Source of the DNA: Marinoscillum sp. 108
Lineage (GTDB): Bacteria; Bacteroidota; Bacteroidia; Cytophagales; Cyclobacteriaceae
DNA length: 64,000 nucleotides
Reading direction: 5' to 3'
NCBI RefSeq assembly: GCF_902506655.1
Contig: NZ_LR734808.1
Span: 2,232,001 to 2,296,000 of the forward strand
Both the position numbers and the translations under genes were made by a program. Numbering within the stretch: the first letter of the stretch is position 1; every line of letters starts with the position of its first letter. Of this stretch, positions 18,404 through 27,705 are shown in pieces. The notes under the pieces are model-generated. The model was given only the letters and a program-made list of their open reading frames with translations. It made no database searches and was not told the origin of the DNA.

Positions 18404-19906
18404 TTATTTTGCCCATATCGGTAAAGTCATTTCTAAATCCAACCAAGGAACGATTATGAAATATAGAATCATAGTCAGAAGAAATAAAGTAATCAGATTT
18501 AGCCAAAACCCTATCTTAACCATCTGCGAAACTGAAACTCTTTCACTTGCCAGCACCACAGTATTAGGCCCCGTAGCAGCGGGCATCATAAAAGCACAGG
18601 AACATGCCACTGTGGCAGGTATCATTATCAAAAGTGGGTTAACACTCGCCGCTATGGCCGTGCTTGCTAACACGGGCAACAAAATATTAGCACTGGCTGT
18701 ATTGGAATTGAATTCGGTAAAAACCAAAACAAAGGCCATTACAGTTATTAAAATGTAGAAAAAAGAGAAGCCACTAATAAATGAAAGCTGCCCTCCCAAC
18801 CAATCGGCTAATCCTGTGGACACAAAACCTTCGGCCACAGCATATCCACCTCCTACGATCATCACAACACCCCAAGGTACCTGACTAGCTTCCTTCCAGG
18901 TTATTAATCGCTTATCGTCACCTGCCGGAATCAAGAATAATATAATGGCTGAAGCCATTGCAATGGTACTATCATGTATTTGACCAGAAATCCCAAATAA
19001 ACCAGTCCATCCGGGAATGACCAATGAACCAAAGATTAGATCGTTTTTGAAAACCCAGGCAAAAACGGTAACCGCTGCGATATACAAAACTCTTTTTTCC
19101 CCTGATCTCATTTTACCCAATGCATCCAGCTCATCCTTGATAATTGTCAGGTTTTTACTCAGGTCTCCATCTATTTTAAAGTAGTTAATAATGAAATACC
19201 AAAACACTGGGATCAATATCACAAGTATTGGCACTCCAATCTTTAGCCAAACAAAAAAATTAACTGGTGGGGCTTCGGGAAACATCTTATCGAAAATCCC
19301 CACAAAAATCATATTGGTTGGGGAGCCAATAAGCGTGGCAAGCCCTCCAATAGACGCTGAGTAGGCAATAGCAAGCATTAATGCCGGTGCAAATCTATTG
19401 CTCTTTTCAACGTCTTCATCCTTACCAATGATGGAAAGACCAATGGGCAACATCATTAAGGCTGTAGTGACATTTGCTATCCACATCGAGACCAAAGCTG
19501 TTGCTATCATCATGCTTAAAACGATTTTTTGTCGACTTGTGCCGAAGACATGAATAATTGTAAGTGCAATTCGCTTATGAAGATTTTGTGTTTCAATGGC
19601 CTTTGCCAGAAAGAAAACCGCCAAAAACATGAGTGCATAATTATGCCCATAATTGGCTGCAGTTTCTGCTGGAGATAGTATGTGCATAGAGGGATATAGC
19701 ACCAACGGAATAAATGCAGTGACATAAACAGGAATTGCTTCGGTTATCCACCAGACGCTCATAAGCGCCACTACCGCTGCAGCTCCCTTAGCTTCTGGAT
19801 TCATACCATCAGGAGTGGGGAGAAATAAGATTATTCCAAACACCGCCATTCCTGTTAAAGCACCAATTGATTTCTTAGATAGCATTTCTTTCCTGCTTAA
19901 ATTCAA
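18404..19906 (-). CDS. DASS-family (SLC13) sodium:carboxylate symporter
   Basis: A 500-residue integral membrane protein with about twelve hydrophobic segments. The two family hallmark loops are visible: an SNT-like motif SPTNMIF in LATLIGSPTNMIFVGI, and NSNTASANILLPVLA in the second half, with the conserved PATGPNTVVLAS near the end. WWITEAIPVYVTAFIPLVLYP near residue 55 is typical of the Na+/sulfate-carboxylate symporter group. It leads the operon with the CitD-CitE fusion and CitF, so citrate or a di/tricarboxylate is the likely substrate (inference). ATG at 19906 is used; a second ATG at 19885 is nearly as good. A 154-base gap separates it from the divergent TPR-like gene. Confidence 0.88.
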   Translation of the reverse strand: MNLSRKEMLSKKSIGALTGMAVFGIILFLPTPDGMNPEAKGAAAVVALMSVWWITEAIPVYVTAFIPLVLYPSMHILSPAETAANYGHNYALMFLAVFFLAKAIETQNLHKRIALTIIHVFGTSRQKIVLSMMIATALVSMWIANVTTALMMLPIGLSIIGKDEDVEKSNRFAPALMLAIAYSASIGGLATLIGSPTNMIFVGIFDKMFPEAPPVNFFVWLKIGVPILVILIPVFWYFIINYFKIDGDLSKNLTIIKDELDALGKMRSGEKRVLYIAAVTVFAWVFKNDLIFGSLVIPGWTGLFGISGQIHDSTIAMASAIILFLIPAGDDKRLITWKEASQVPWGVVMIVGGGYAVAEGFVSTGLADWLGGQLSFISGFSFFYILITVMAFVLVFTEFNSNTASANILLPVLASTAIAASVNPLLIMIPATVACSCAFMMPAATGPNTVVLASERVSVSQMVKIGFWLNLITLFLLTMILYFIIVPWLDLEMTLPIWAK

Positions 19907-20060
19907 TCAAACCTATGCAATCCAAGCATTCAAAAATGATCAATAATCGTTCAAAATCACATTTTCAAAATTTTGATATTTCTAATTTTTTGCTCTTTAG
20001 TAGATATAAAACAATGAATATTCCCAATATTTGATAACTATAAAATAAGAATCACAACAA

Positions 20061-21587
20061 ATGATTAAATCGGAAGCCTTAATCTACTTAGTCAACTCCA
20101 TGACGAAACCTGAAAAGAAAGCTTTTAGGATAGCCACCGATTCTTCTGATGGAGCCTATTACCTCCAACTCTATGATCTGATTGATTCTAACAAGGAAAT
20201 AACCTCTGAGCAGCTAAAAGAAGAGTTCTCAATTAAGCTCCCAAAAGCATCATTTGACACCTCTGCCACTCATCTTTATAAGACGCTTCTGAATACCATG
20301 CTTGATCTGCGCAAAGACCAGGACAGCTACTATTCCTTATTTGACATGATCTTAAAAGCCCGGATACTTTTTGAGAAATCCTTGTATCAGGAGTGCTTTG
20401 ACACGCTAAAAAAAGTCAAAAAGAATGCCACCAAATATGAAAATTACTACGCCCTGCTCATCTCTTCCAGACTCGAGTTGGAGTATCAGCTTGCGTTGAA
20501 TTTTCCAGGGCTGGATGAAAAAGATTTATTACACAAGCACTTCAAGGTAAGCGAGACCTTACGCATCATTCAAAAGATTCATCAACAATCAGCACTGTAT
20601 GAGCTACTGAAATATCGCATGCTTCATCGAGGTAATGCTCGATCAGAGAAGCAAAAAACCGAGCTGAATGATTTGGTAGTAAGCGAGATGAGCATCGTTT
20701 CTTCATCAAACATTCAGAATTTTGAAATCAGCAAGCTGCATCAGCTTTTTCAGGCAAACTACCTGATTAGTGTTGGAGATTATAAATCTGCATTTCATTC
20801 CTTCAATGAACTCAATAACTTACACGAGGCTAATAAACATTTATGGTCTAATCCACCCATTTACTATGTGTTATCCATCGAAGGAGTACTGGATAGCTTG
20901 AGAAGTTTACGTGAGTACAAGGGGATGAGTCATTTTGTTCAGCAACTAGAGAAAATCGACACACCCTTTCTAAGCTTCAATACCAATGTTGTTTGTTTAA
21001 TCTTTCTATATGAGCTTTTTCCCTTCCTGGATCGTGGTGATTTTGGATCCTGTGAACAACTCATGAAAAAATATGATGCCAAATTGCTCAAAAAGGTTCA
21101 ACTCCTAAGCCTTGCTCGCAATGCCGAACTACACCTTTATCTTGCTTTGATCTATTTTGGCTTGCGGGACTTTCAAAAAGCAAAGAAGTGTTTGAGTAAA
21201 ATCATATTTACCAATAGAGATTACTCCTACCTACCCGTATTCAGAACTATTCGGTTGGTAAACCTTATGATCCTCTATGAGTTAAAGGATACTGAGTTTA
21301 TAAAGTATGAATCCCGATCTATCAAAAGGGACATCAATGCCGCTGGGAAAGAATACAAAATCGAGAAGAAAATCATCAGCTTTGTCAATAAGACTAACCT
21401 TCCGGTTTCAATAGTTAAGAGAAAGCGACTTTGGGAAAATTTAAAGAAGGATTTTGAGATCATTAATCATGATGTCTATGAGCAACAAACACTTCGACTC
21501 TTTGATTTCTCTGCCTGGATTGAGAGCAAGGTGAGAAGAATCCCTCTGGCTGAAATCTTAAACAACCGGGTTTCTCAGGAACACTAA
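20061..21587 (+). CDS. TPR-like helical protein of unknown function
   Basis: A 508-residue soluble protein with no signal peptide and no membrane segment. It is almost entirely helical, rich in Leu, Lys, Tyr and Phe, with repeated TPR-like or alpha-solenoid units (for example ELHLYLALIYFGLRDFQKAKKCLSKII and FEISKLHQLFQANYLISVGDYKSAFHSFNEL). The first 80 residues (EALIYLVNSMTKPEKKAFRI) may be a separate helical bundle. I recognise no enzyme motif and no HTH. It is one of only two plus-strand genes in the window and is transcribed away from the citrate operon, so a regulatory or scaffolding role is conceivable, but nothing in the sequence proves it. Confidence 0.75.
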   Translation: MIKSEALIYLVNSMTKPEKKAFRIATDSSDGAYYLQLYDLIDSNKEITSEQLKEEFSIKLPKASFDTSATHLYKTLLNTMLDLRKDQDSYYSLFDMILKARILFEKSLYQECFDTLKKVKKNATKYENYYALLISSRLELEYQLALNFPGLDEKDLLHKHFKVSETLRIIQKIHQQSALYELLKYRMLHRGNARSEKQKTELNDLVVSEMSIVSSSNIQNFEISKLHQLFQANYLISVGDYKSAFHSFNELNNLHEANKHLWSNPPIYYVLSIEGVLDSLRSLREYKGMSHFVQQLEKIDTPFLSFNTNVVCLIFLYELFPFLDRGDFGSCEQLMKKYDAKLLKKVQLLSLARNAELHLYLALIYFGLRDFQKAKKCLSKIIFTNRDYSYLPVFRTIRLVNLMILYELKDTEFIKYESRSIKRDINAAGKEYKIEKKIISFVNKTNLPVSIVKRKRLWENLKKDFEIINHDVYEQQTLRLFDFSAWIESKVRRIPLAEILNNRVSQEH

Positions 21588-21633
21588 AAGTTTATCATCC
21601 GAGCTCTTTACAAATTACCCCGACAGCAATCCT

Positions 21634-21657
21634 TGCTTAAATGATCTTTGTTAAGCA
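21634..21657. terminator. Hairpin between convergent genes, possible bidirectional terminator
   Basis: A perfect 7-bp inverted repeat TGCTTAA/TTAAGCA with a 10-base loop lies in the 75 bases between the converging ends of the TPR-like gene and the fucose operon. There is no strong T-tract on either side, so termination is only suggested by position. Confidence 0.35.
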
Positions 21658-21662
21658 GAGAT

Positions 21663-22811
21663 TCATTCCATCCGATCCAGGAAATTGGGGAAATCCTCTA
21701 TTCGCTCGCAGCAAACCTGCTCCATCACCTGCTGCAGCTGTGTTTTGAGTAGTGAGATGGCATGGTCACCACCCCTGCTCCCCAAGGCTGCCACACTGTA
21801 CATGAATGTGCGACCCAAAAAGGTAAAGTCTGCCCCGGATGCCAATGAGCGGGCAATATCCGGACCCGAGCGTATTCCACTGTCCATCATGACAGTGAGT
21901 TTGTCTCTGTACTGCTCAGCTATGTATTTTAAGGGCTTAATGGTGGAGTTACCTGCATCCAGCTGCCTCCCACCATGGTTGGAGACGATGATACCATCCA
22001 ACCCAAGCTTCACAGCTTTCTCTGCATCGGCTTCACATGCCACGCCCTTCAGCACTATTTTTCCTTTCCACATGTCTCGAATCGGTGCGATTTTTTCCTC
22101 GTTGAGCCTTCCGGAAAACGTCTGATCCATGTACCTGCCCAGCTGCTTCATGTCCAGCCCTTTCGGCATGTAGGGTTTCATGGTGGTGAAGTTGGGCTGT
22201 CCGTGAATCAACGTTCGCAGTGCCCAATCCGGCCTGCCCATGATTTGAAGCATATTGGACAAGGTCATTCGTGGTGGCATGGCCAGTCCATTGCGGATGT
22301 CTCTGGGTCTGAAACCAAAAGTAGGGACGTCACACAACAGCACCAGCACCGAACAGCCTGCGGCATCCGCTCGTCGTATAATATCATCGCGTAGGGCGTT
22401 ATCAGCAGGATGATAGAGTTGAAACCAGGCCTTGCCATCGGTGAGCTCACTGGCCCGCTCTATATCCATGGTAGTAACGGTACTCAGGATAAACGGAATG
22501 TTATGTTCATGAGCGGCCTTTGCCAAAATCTCAGGAGCTTTGGGCCACATGAGACCCTGCAACCCAACGGGCGCAATGCCAAACGGAGCGTCATATACAT
22601 GGCCAAACAACTCCGTTTTCATTTCTGATTTGGTATGTTTGGTCAGGTATTGCGGGATCAGCTGTACCTCGCGAATTTCTTTGGTATTTCGTGCCAGATT
22701 TACATCCTCATTGCATCCACCATCCAGGTATTCAAAGGCAAATCGCGGGATTTTCCTTTTGGCTTTCCTGATCAGATCATCAATTGCCGGATATCGGGAA
22801 TCGTAACTCAT
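21663..22811 (-). CDS. lldD: FMN-dependent L-lactate dehydrogenase (alpha-hydroxy-acid oxidase family)
   Basis: A 382-residue cytoplasmic flavoprotein of usual family length. Visible landmarks: FAFEYLDGGCNEDVNLARN, APVGLQGLMWPKAPEILAKAA, the substrate and FMN region LKGVACEADAEKA, the active-site VSNHGGRQLDAG (catalytic His and substrate-binding Arg), and the phosphate-binding DSGIRSGPDIARSLASGAD followed by FLGRTFMYSVAALG. These enzymes oxidise L-lactate to pyruvate. It is the last gene of the fucose operon and overlaps the mutarotase by 4 bases. Since the non-phosphorylating L-fucose route ends in pyruvate plus L-lactate, this gene closes the pathway. Another (S)-2-hydroxy acid is possible but less likely here. 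Confidence 0.9.
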   Translation of the reverse strand: MSYDSRYPAIDDLIRKAKRKIPRFAFEYLDGGCNEDVNLARNTKEIREVQLIPQYLTKHTKSEMKTELFGHVYDAPFGIAPVGLQGLMWPKAPEILAKAAHEHNIPFILSTVTTMDIERASELTDGKAWFQLYHPADNALRDDIIRRADAAGCSVLVLLCDVPTFGFRPRDIRNGLAMPPRMTLSNMLQIMGRPDWALRTLIHGQPNFTTMKPYMPKGLDMKQLGRYMDQTFSGRLNEEKIAPIRDMWKGKIVLKGVACEADAEKAVKLGLDGIIVSNHGGRQLDAGNSTIKPLKYIAEQYRDKLTVMMDSGIRSGPDIARSLASGADFTFLGRTFMYSVAALGSRGGDHAISLLKTQLQQVMEQVCCERIEDFPNFLDRME

Positions 22812-23137
22812 AGTTGAAAAATTTTATCCATTAACACCCACTTTTCTCCCCACTGTGCGAATGGCAACCGCTGCTGGTACTGGTCCATCAGGCGCTCCCA
22901 CTCCTGTACTTTCAGATTGCCGGCATCCAGTCGTCCTTTGGCTTCAAAACTAAACGACTCCTCAGCCTCTATCATCATGAATAAGCGCGTGGCTACCTGA
23001 TAGATCTCCATGTGGCGAATTCCCGACCCCTTGATACTCGCGATGATCTCCGGCCACACGTTTTCATGATGCTCGATGTATTGCTCGATAAGTTGCGGAT
23101 CGTCTTTTAAATCCAGCGTTAAGGCATATCGTTTCAT
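22808..23137 (-). CDS. L-fucose mutarotase (RhaM-like, DUF718)
   Basis: A 109-residue protein with the compact ferredoxin-like fold of the L-rhamnose mutarotase family: MKRYALTLDLKDDPQLIEQYIEHHENVWPEI at the start, then IRHMEIYQVATRLFMMIEAEESF and WGEKWVLMDKIFQL at the end. The family interconverts anomers of 6-deoxy-sugars. It overlaps both the fucP gene before it and the lactate dehydrogenase gene after it by 4 bases. Location in a fucose operon makes L-fucose the likely substrate; this would supply the anomer preferred by the dehydrogenase. Confidence 0.87.
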   Translation of the reverse strand: MKRYALTLDLKDDPQLIEQYIEHHENVWPEIIASIKGSGIRHMEIYQVATRLFMMIEAEESFSFEAKGRLDAGNLKVQEWERLMDQYQQRLPFAQWGEKWVLMDKIFQL

Positions 23138-24435
23138 ATACGCTGATGTTTGACCGCTACTCTGCGCCCATAAAATGCAATGATAAAGAAGCAGAGTAAG
23201 GGCAGTACAAAAGAAAAGTTTACTTCGGAAACACCAAGGATTTTCAGGTCGGCATAGCCTGTACCACCAAGATCCAGCACCATTCCCTGCAAGGTAGGCA
23301 TCAAGGCTCCGCCCACAATGGCCATCACCAGACCTGCGGCTCCTATTTTGGATTCATCTTCGGTTAAGCCTTCCAGCGCCACTCCATAGATGGTCGGGAA
23401 CATCAAAGACATACAAAATGAAATCGCCACCAGGCAATACAGCCCCGGCATACCTGTGATGAAAATGGTGCCCAGGGTAAATACCACCGCCATTAGGGAT
23501 AGTCCCATCAAAAGCTTGCCTGAATCCACATATTTCAGCAAAAACGTGCAGATGAACCTGCCAATGAAAAATGAAATGAACGCAAAGAACTGGTAAGTTC
23601 CAGCCTCATCGGCAGGCAAGCCAATAGCCTCTGCATATTGATAAATGTAGGTCCAGCACATGATCTGCGCTCCTACATAAAATGCCTGGGTGATTACTCC
23701 CTCAATGTATACCGGCTTCTTCATCAGTGATTTGAAGACCTTACTGAGTGGGCTGTGCATTTCTTCGCCCTTGCCTTTAGGCATTTTGTTCACTACGATG
23801 AGCACCAGCACTGCAATGACGGACAACCCCAGCACAACATACGGATCACGAATGACCATCAGGTCTGCAGTAGTGATGGCCGCCTTCTCCAGTTCGGGCA
23901 GTTCTGAAAAGACCACATCATCTGACTTGAGTTTTTTCAATACGAACTGCTGTGCTACCACCAAACCTCCGATTAATCCCAGTGGATTGAAAGCTTGCGC
24001 CAGATTTAATCGTTGCGTGGCAGTGGAAGAGTCTCCCATGGAGAGTATGTAAGGATTGGCGGTGGTTTCCAGAAAAGCCAGGCCAAAAGTGAGTATGTAT
24101 AGACCCAGAAGGAAAAAGGTAAAACTCTCTGAAATGGCCGCCGGATAGAATAACAATGCTCCGGTAGCATACAATGACAGGCCTATCAATATTCCCACTT
24201 TGTAAGAATACTTTCTAATAAACAGCGCCGCTGGCAATGCCATGGTGAAGTAGCCGCCGTAAAAAGCCAGCTGCACCAGTGAGGCCTGAAAATTATCCAG
24301 CTCAAGTACTTTTTTGAAGGCGGTCACCATGGGGTCAGTAACCGCATTGGCAAACCCCCACAATGCAAAAAGGGAGGTAATCAGAATAAAGGGGAATACA
24401 ATGGACCTGGAAACTACAGGGATATTTTTCATCAT
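23134..24435 (-). CDS. fucP: L-fucose:proton symporter (FucP, MFS)
   Basis: A 433-residue MFS permease with twelve predicted segments. FucP-type signs are ALWGFANAVTDPMVTAFKKVLELDNFQASLVQLAFYGGYFTMALPAALFIRKYSYKVGILIGL at the N-terminal half, the LGLAFLETTANPYILSMGD loop, RLNLAQAFNPLGLIGG, and YGVALEGLTEDESKIGAAGLVMAIVGGALMP later on. This is the standard pattern of FHS-family L-fucose permeases. It lies 15 bases after the L-fucose dehydrogenase gene in the operon. It would bring fucose released by the GH29 enzymes of the neighbouring locus across the inner membrane. Confidence 0.92.
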   Translation of the reverse strand: MMKNIPVVSRSIVFPFILITSLFALWGFANAVTDPMVTAFKKVLELDNFQASLVQLAFYGGYFTMALPAALFIRKYSYKVGILIGLSLYATGALLFYPAAISESFTFFLLGLYILTFGLAFLETTANPYILSMGDSSTATQRLNLAQAFNPLGLIGGLVVAQQFVLKKLKSDDVVFSELPELEKAAITTADLMVIRDPYVVLGLSVIAVLVLIVVNKMPKGKGEEMHSPLSKVFKSLMKKPVYIEGVITQAFYVGAQIMCWTYIYQYAEAIGLPADEAGTYQFFAFISFFIGRFICTFLLKYVDSGKLLMGLSLMAVVFTLGTIFITGMPGLYCLVAISFCMSLMFPTIYGVALEGLTEDESKIGAAGLVMAIVGGALMPTLQGMVLDLGGTGYADLKILGVSEVNFSFVLPLLCFFIIAFYGRRVAVKHQRI

Positions 24436-24450
24436 TTTGAGTTTTAGGAA

Positions 24451-25233
24451 TTAAGAAATAGCACGATCCAGGTGAACGTATCCACCATCCACAAAAAGCC
24501 ACTGACCTGTGGTGTGTGAACTTCGTTCGGACAATAAAAACACGGTCATGGCCCCGATCTCATCTGAGGTGGTCATGCGCTTTTCCAATGGGATTTTGGA
24601 AGTAATGCCAGCCAGCACTTCATCAGGATTTCCTAGGGTTTTGATCCAATTTTCATATTGTGGGGTCATTACTTCTGCCGGCACAATGGCGTTGACACGT
24701 ATCCCAAAGGGGGCCAGTTCCACCGCCCATTCCCTGGTGAGTGCCAGCTGAGCACCTTTGCTGGCAGCGTACCCGGAAGTGTTTCCCTGCCCAGTGACTG
24801 CCGTTTTGGAACTCACGTTGACAATCGATCCTTTAGACTCCTTCAGGTAAGGGAAGGCATAATGTACCAGATCATAATAATGGGTCAGGTTGAAGATCAC
24901 TGACTCCCTAAAGCGGTCAGGGCTTCCATTGACCAACCCAACACCGTCATTCACTCCGGCATTGTTCACCACGCCATCAATTCTTCCAAACTCCTGGACC
25001 ACTTCCTTGACAATGCCCTCACAAACATCGCCTTTCCCAAGCTCTGTATTGATCACGTGCGATCTGCCTCCTTGCTCATCGATCTGAGCCTTGAGACTGG
25101 CGGATGCTGATGACGCCCGCCCTACAATGACGGGAATGGCGCCTTCATGAACCAGGTTCCACACAATGGCTTCTCCGATGCCTTTGGCACCACCGGTCAC
25201 AATGACCACTTTATCTTTTAGATGTAAATCCAT
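24451..25233 (-). CDS. L-fucose dehydrogenase (SDR family)
   Basis: A 260-residue classical short-chain dehydrogenase: cofactor motif TGGAKGIGEA (about 13-22), NNAGVNDG, catalytic Ser in IVNVSSKTAVTGQGNTSGYAASKGA with the YxxxK pair, and GQWLFVDGGYVHLDRAIS at the end. The last stretch and the VNDGVGL loop are found in L-fucose dehydrogenases of the non-phosphorylating pathway. Expected reaction: L-fucose + NAD(P)+ to L-fucono-lactone. It shares one base with the fuconolactonase gene before it and precedes fucP. Assignment of this SDR rather than the one at 26926 to the first step rests on sequence resemblance and gene order, so an exchange of roles is possible. Confidence 0.82.
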   Translation of the reverse strand: MDLHLKDKVVIVTGGAKGIGEAIVWNLVHEGAIPVIVGRASSASASLKAQIDEQGGRSHVINTELGKGDVCEGIVKEVVQEFGRIDGVVNNAGVNDGVGLVNGSPDRFRESVIFNLTHYYDLVHYAFPYLKESKGSIVNVSSKTAVTGQGNTSGYAASKGAQLALTREWAVELAPFGIRVNAIVPAEVMTPQYENWIKTLGNPDEVLAGITSKIPLEKRMTTSDEIGAMTVFLLSERSSHTTGQWLFVDGGYVHLDRAIS

Positions 25234-26063
25234 TATTCCTTCAGTTTATAAAATTTACTTGCAGTATTCCCATAGATCGCCGCTTGCTCATCTTCACTCA
25301 GGTGCGAAAGCATTTTCTTCAATGCTGACACCACCTGAGCGTACGTTCCCGCAACCAGACACACTGGCCAGTCTGAGCCATACATGAGTCGCTCAGGTCC
25401 GAAATGTTCCAAACAGAAGTCGACATAGGGCTTCAGGTCCTCAGGGGTCCAGGTCTCCCAATTCGCTTCAGTGATCATTCCTGAGAGCTTCACATACACA
25501 TGATCAAATGCAGACATCTGCTTCATGTACTTCGCCCAGTGCTCAAAAGAAGAAGCAGCGATATTCGGCTTACCAATGTGATCAATGACCAGTGGCATCT
25601 CCGGCAGGGCCTTTACAAATCTCATGGCCTCCTCCAGTTGATTTTCAGTGATCAAAATATCATAAGTCAGGCCCTTTGCGCCTAATAAGCTCACCCCCTT
25701 GATGAATTCCGGATCGGTCATAAACCCATCCGGCTCTGCCTGCAGGATATGGCGCACTCCCCTGAAGCTGTCATGCTCAGAGCACAGAACCACTTGATCC
25801 TCCAGAGTGGCAGATTTCAGATCCAACCAACCCACTACACCTTTAATCCAGGGATTGGCCTTTGCCAGATTGAGCAAAAACCAATTCTCATGCTCAGACT
25901 GATCGGCCTGCACCGCGACACAACCATTGATCCCTTCTGCTTTCAGTAATGGTTCCAAATCGGCAGGCATGAAATTGCGCCGGATCACGCGCATTTCATC
26001 TGTGATCCACGCGCCCTTCACCGGATGGTAGTGCCAGAAATGCTGATGTGAATCTATTTTCAT
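25233..26063 (-). CDS. L-fuconolactonase (amidohydrolase family)
   Basis: A 276-residue metal-dependent hydrolase of the amidohydrolase-2 type (COG3618). The metal-site motif DSHQHFWHY occurs at residues 3-11, the His in DHIGKPN is near residue 160, and the terminal YGSDWPVC carries the catalytic Asp (about 230). Further family signs are FMPADLEPLLKAEGINGCVAVQADQSEHENWFLL. It would open L-fucono-1,5-lactone to L-fuconate. It overlaps the FAH-type hydrolase by 4 bases and the L-fucose dehydrogenase by 1 base, consistent with tight co-translation of consecutive enzymes. Confidence 0.88.
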   Translation of the reverse strand: MKIDSHQHFWHYHPVKGAWITDEMRVIRRNFMPADLEPLLKAEGINGCVAVQADQSEHENWFLLNLAKANPWIKGVVGWLDLKSATLEDQVVLCSEHDSFRGVRHILQAEPDGFMTDPEFIKGVSLLGAKGLTYDILITENQLEEAMRFVKALPEMPLVIDHIGKPNIAASSFEHWAKYMKQMSAFDHVYVKLSGMITEANWETWTPEDLKPYVDFCLEHFGPERLMYGSDWPVCLVAGTYAQVVSALKKMLSHLSEDEQAAIYGNTASKFYKLKE

Positions 26064-26908
26064 CCCTTGTAGGCAACTACTTCCTGACGTGCCTGCCCGA
26101 GTCCTTCGATGCCCAGTTCAATCACATCACCTTCTTTGAGGTAAACGGGCGGCTTAAACCCTAAACCCACCCCTTCGGGTGTGCCGGTAGATATGATATC
26201 TCCCGGCATCAGACTCATGTACTGCGACAAATAGGAAATGACTTCCTGGACGTTGAAGATAAAGTCGTCGGTATTGCCATCTTGCACTTTCTTGCCGTTC
26301 AGTTTCAACCAAAGATTGAGCTTATTGGGATTCGCTACTTCATCCCTGGTGACCAGATAGGGTCCGAGTGGGGCAAACGTATCGCAGCTCTTACCCTTCA
26401 CCCACTGTCCGCCACGCTCCAACTGAAACTCGCGTTCACTCACGTCATTGTGCAGTACATAACCCGCCACGTAATCCAAAGCCTCTGCTTCGCTTACATA
26501 GTTGGCGCGTTTGCCAATCACCACAGCCAGTTCTACCTCCCAGTCTGTCTTCTTACTGTTTTTGGGTATCACAATGGTGTCATTGGGTCCGATCACAGAA
26601 GAGGTAGCCTTAAAGAATACCACCGGCTCAGTGGGTACGGTCATACCACTTTCCTCTGCATGTTTGCGGTAGTTCAGTCCAATACAAATGATCTTGCCTG
26701 GCCTTCTTACCGGTGCCCCTAGCCGGACATCATTGCTCACGACTGCTGCTTTAGAAGCGTCAAATGTCGCCTTCAGCTTTTCCAATCCCCCATCGGCGAA
26801 GAAGTCTTCGTCATAATCTCTGACGATGTTGCTCACATCATATCTCACACCGTCTATTTCAATCCCTGGTTTCTCTGAGCCAAAAGCTCCAAATCGAATT
26901 AATTTCAT
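26060..26908 (-). CDS. 2,4-diketo-3-deoxy-L-fuconate hydrolase (FAH family)
   Basis: A 282-residue fumarylacetoacetate-hydrolase-fold protein. Metal-site residues are visible in DWEVELAVVIG and the HNDVSEREFQ helix; GLNYRKHAEESG, GKSCDTFAPLGPYL and ISTGTPEGVGLGFKP are strong family signatures. In the L-fucose route of this type the enzyme splits 2,4-diketo-3-deoxy-L-fuconate into pyruvate and L-lactate. The N-terminal LIRFGAFGSEKPGIE domain is usual. It lies 17 bases after the SDR gene that would make its substrate and overlaps the fuconolactonase gene. The FAH family is diverse, so the assignment depends on the operon. Confidence 0.86.
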   Translation of the reverse strand: MKLIRFGAFGSEKPGIEIDGVRYDVSNIVRDYDEDFFADGGLEKLKATFDASKAAVVSNDVRLGAPVRRPGKIICIGLNYRKHAEESGMTVPTEPVVFFKATSSVIGPNDTIVIPKNSKKTDWEVELAVVIGKRANYVSEAEALDYVAGYVLHNDVSEREFQLERGGQWVKGKSCDTFAPLGPYLVTRDEVANPNKLNLWLKLNGKKVQDGNTDDFIFNVQEVISYLSQYMSLMPGDIISTGTPEGVGLGFKPPVYLKEGDVIELGIEGLGQARQEVVAYKG

Positions 26909-26925
26909 ACTGTTTTCTATTTCAA

Positions 26926-27705
26926 TTAAGTATTTAATGTCAAAAATCCTCCATCTATGCTGAAGTCACTGCCCGTGATAAATGAAGACTCATCGGCACA
27001 TAAGTAGAGTACCAAATCCCCTATTTCGTCAGGTTTACCCATTCTTCCTATAGGCTGTGTTTTGGACAAAGTCTCAAACATCTCCTTTTCATTTCCAGGA
27101 TAGGCTTTCGCCAAAAAACCATCCACAAATGGTGTGTGTACCCTTCCAGGCGAAATGCTATTGCACCTGATTCCATGGCCCAGACAATCCTTAGCCACTG
27201 ATAAAGTCATGGCATGCACTGCCCCCTTGCTGGTGGAGTAGGCCAGCCGATCACTGAGGCCCACGTGCGCAGCAATGGAGGAGATATTTACAATCGCACC
27301 TCCTTTGGCCTTCATGGACTCCACACCCGCCTGCAGTGTATTAAATACACCTTTGATGTTCACCTGATAGATTCGGTCCAAATCCTCGGGGGTGGTGTTG
27401 AATATGTTTCCCACATGGGCGATCCCGGCATTATTGACCAGAATGTCAAGCGAACGATTGCCCAGTGCTTTGGAAAAAGCGCCCTTCACATTTTCATGGT
27501 CAGAGACATCACATGGGTGGGCCTCAGCCTTTCCTCCATTCGCCTCTATTTCCTTTGCTACAGATTGGGCTCCCTCCAGACTAAGGTCCAAAATAAGGGA
27601 GGTGGCTCCCTGCTCTGCCAGTGTGGTGGCGATGGCCCTTCCTATTCCACTACCTCCACCCGTCACGATGGCGGTCTTTCCTGTTAAATCAAATTTATTC
27701 TTCAT
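26926..27705 (-). CDS. 2-keto-3-deoxy-L-fuconate dehydrogenase (SDR family)
   Basis: A 259-residue SDR: cofactor loop TGGGSGIGRA, DLS acidic residue after beta-2, NNAGIAHVG, catalytic Ser in IVNISSIAAHVGLSDRLAYSTSKGA with YxxxK, and the final TGSDFSIDGGFLTLNT. Sequence and position fit the enzyme that oxidises 2-keto-3-deoxy-L-fuconate to the 2,4-diketo acid. It overlaps the UxaA-type dehydratase gene by 4 bases, so it follows directly the enzyme expected to make its substrate. It is clearly distinct from the SDR at 24451-25233, which fits two different oxidation steps. Confidence 0.84.
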   Translation of the reverse strand: MKNKFDLTGKTAIVTGGGSGIGRAIATTLAEQGATSLILDLSLEGAQSVAKEIEANGGKAEAHPCDVSDHENVKGAFSKALGNRSLDILVNNAGIAHVGNIFNTTPEDLDRIYQVNIKGVFNTLQAGVESMKAKGGAIVNISSIAAHVGLSDRLAYSTSKGAVHAMTLSVAKDCLGHGIRCNSISPGRVHTPFVDGFLAKAYPGNEKEMFETLSKTQPIGRMGKPDEIGDLVLYLCADESSFITGSDFSIDGGFLTLNT

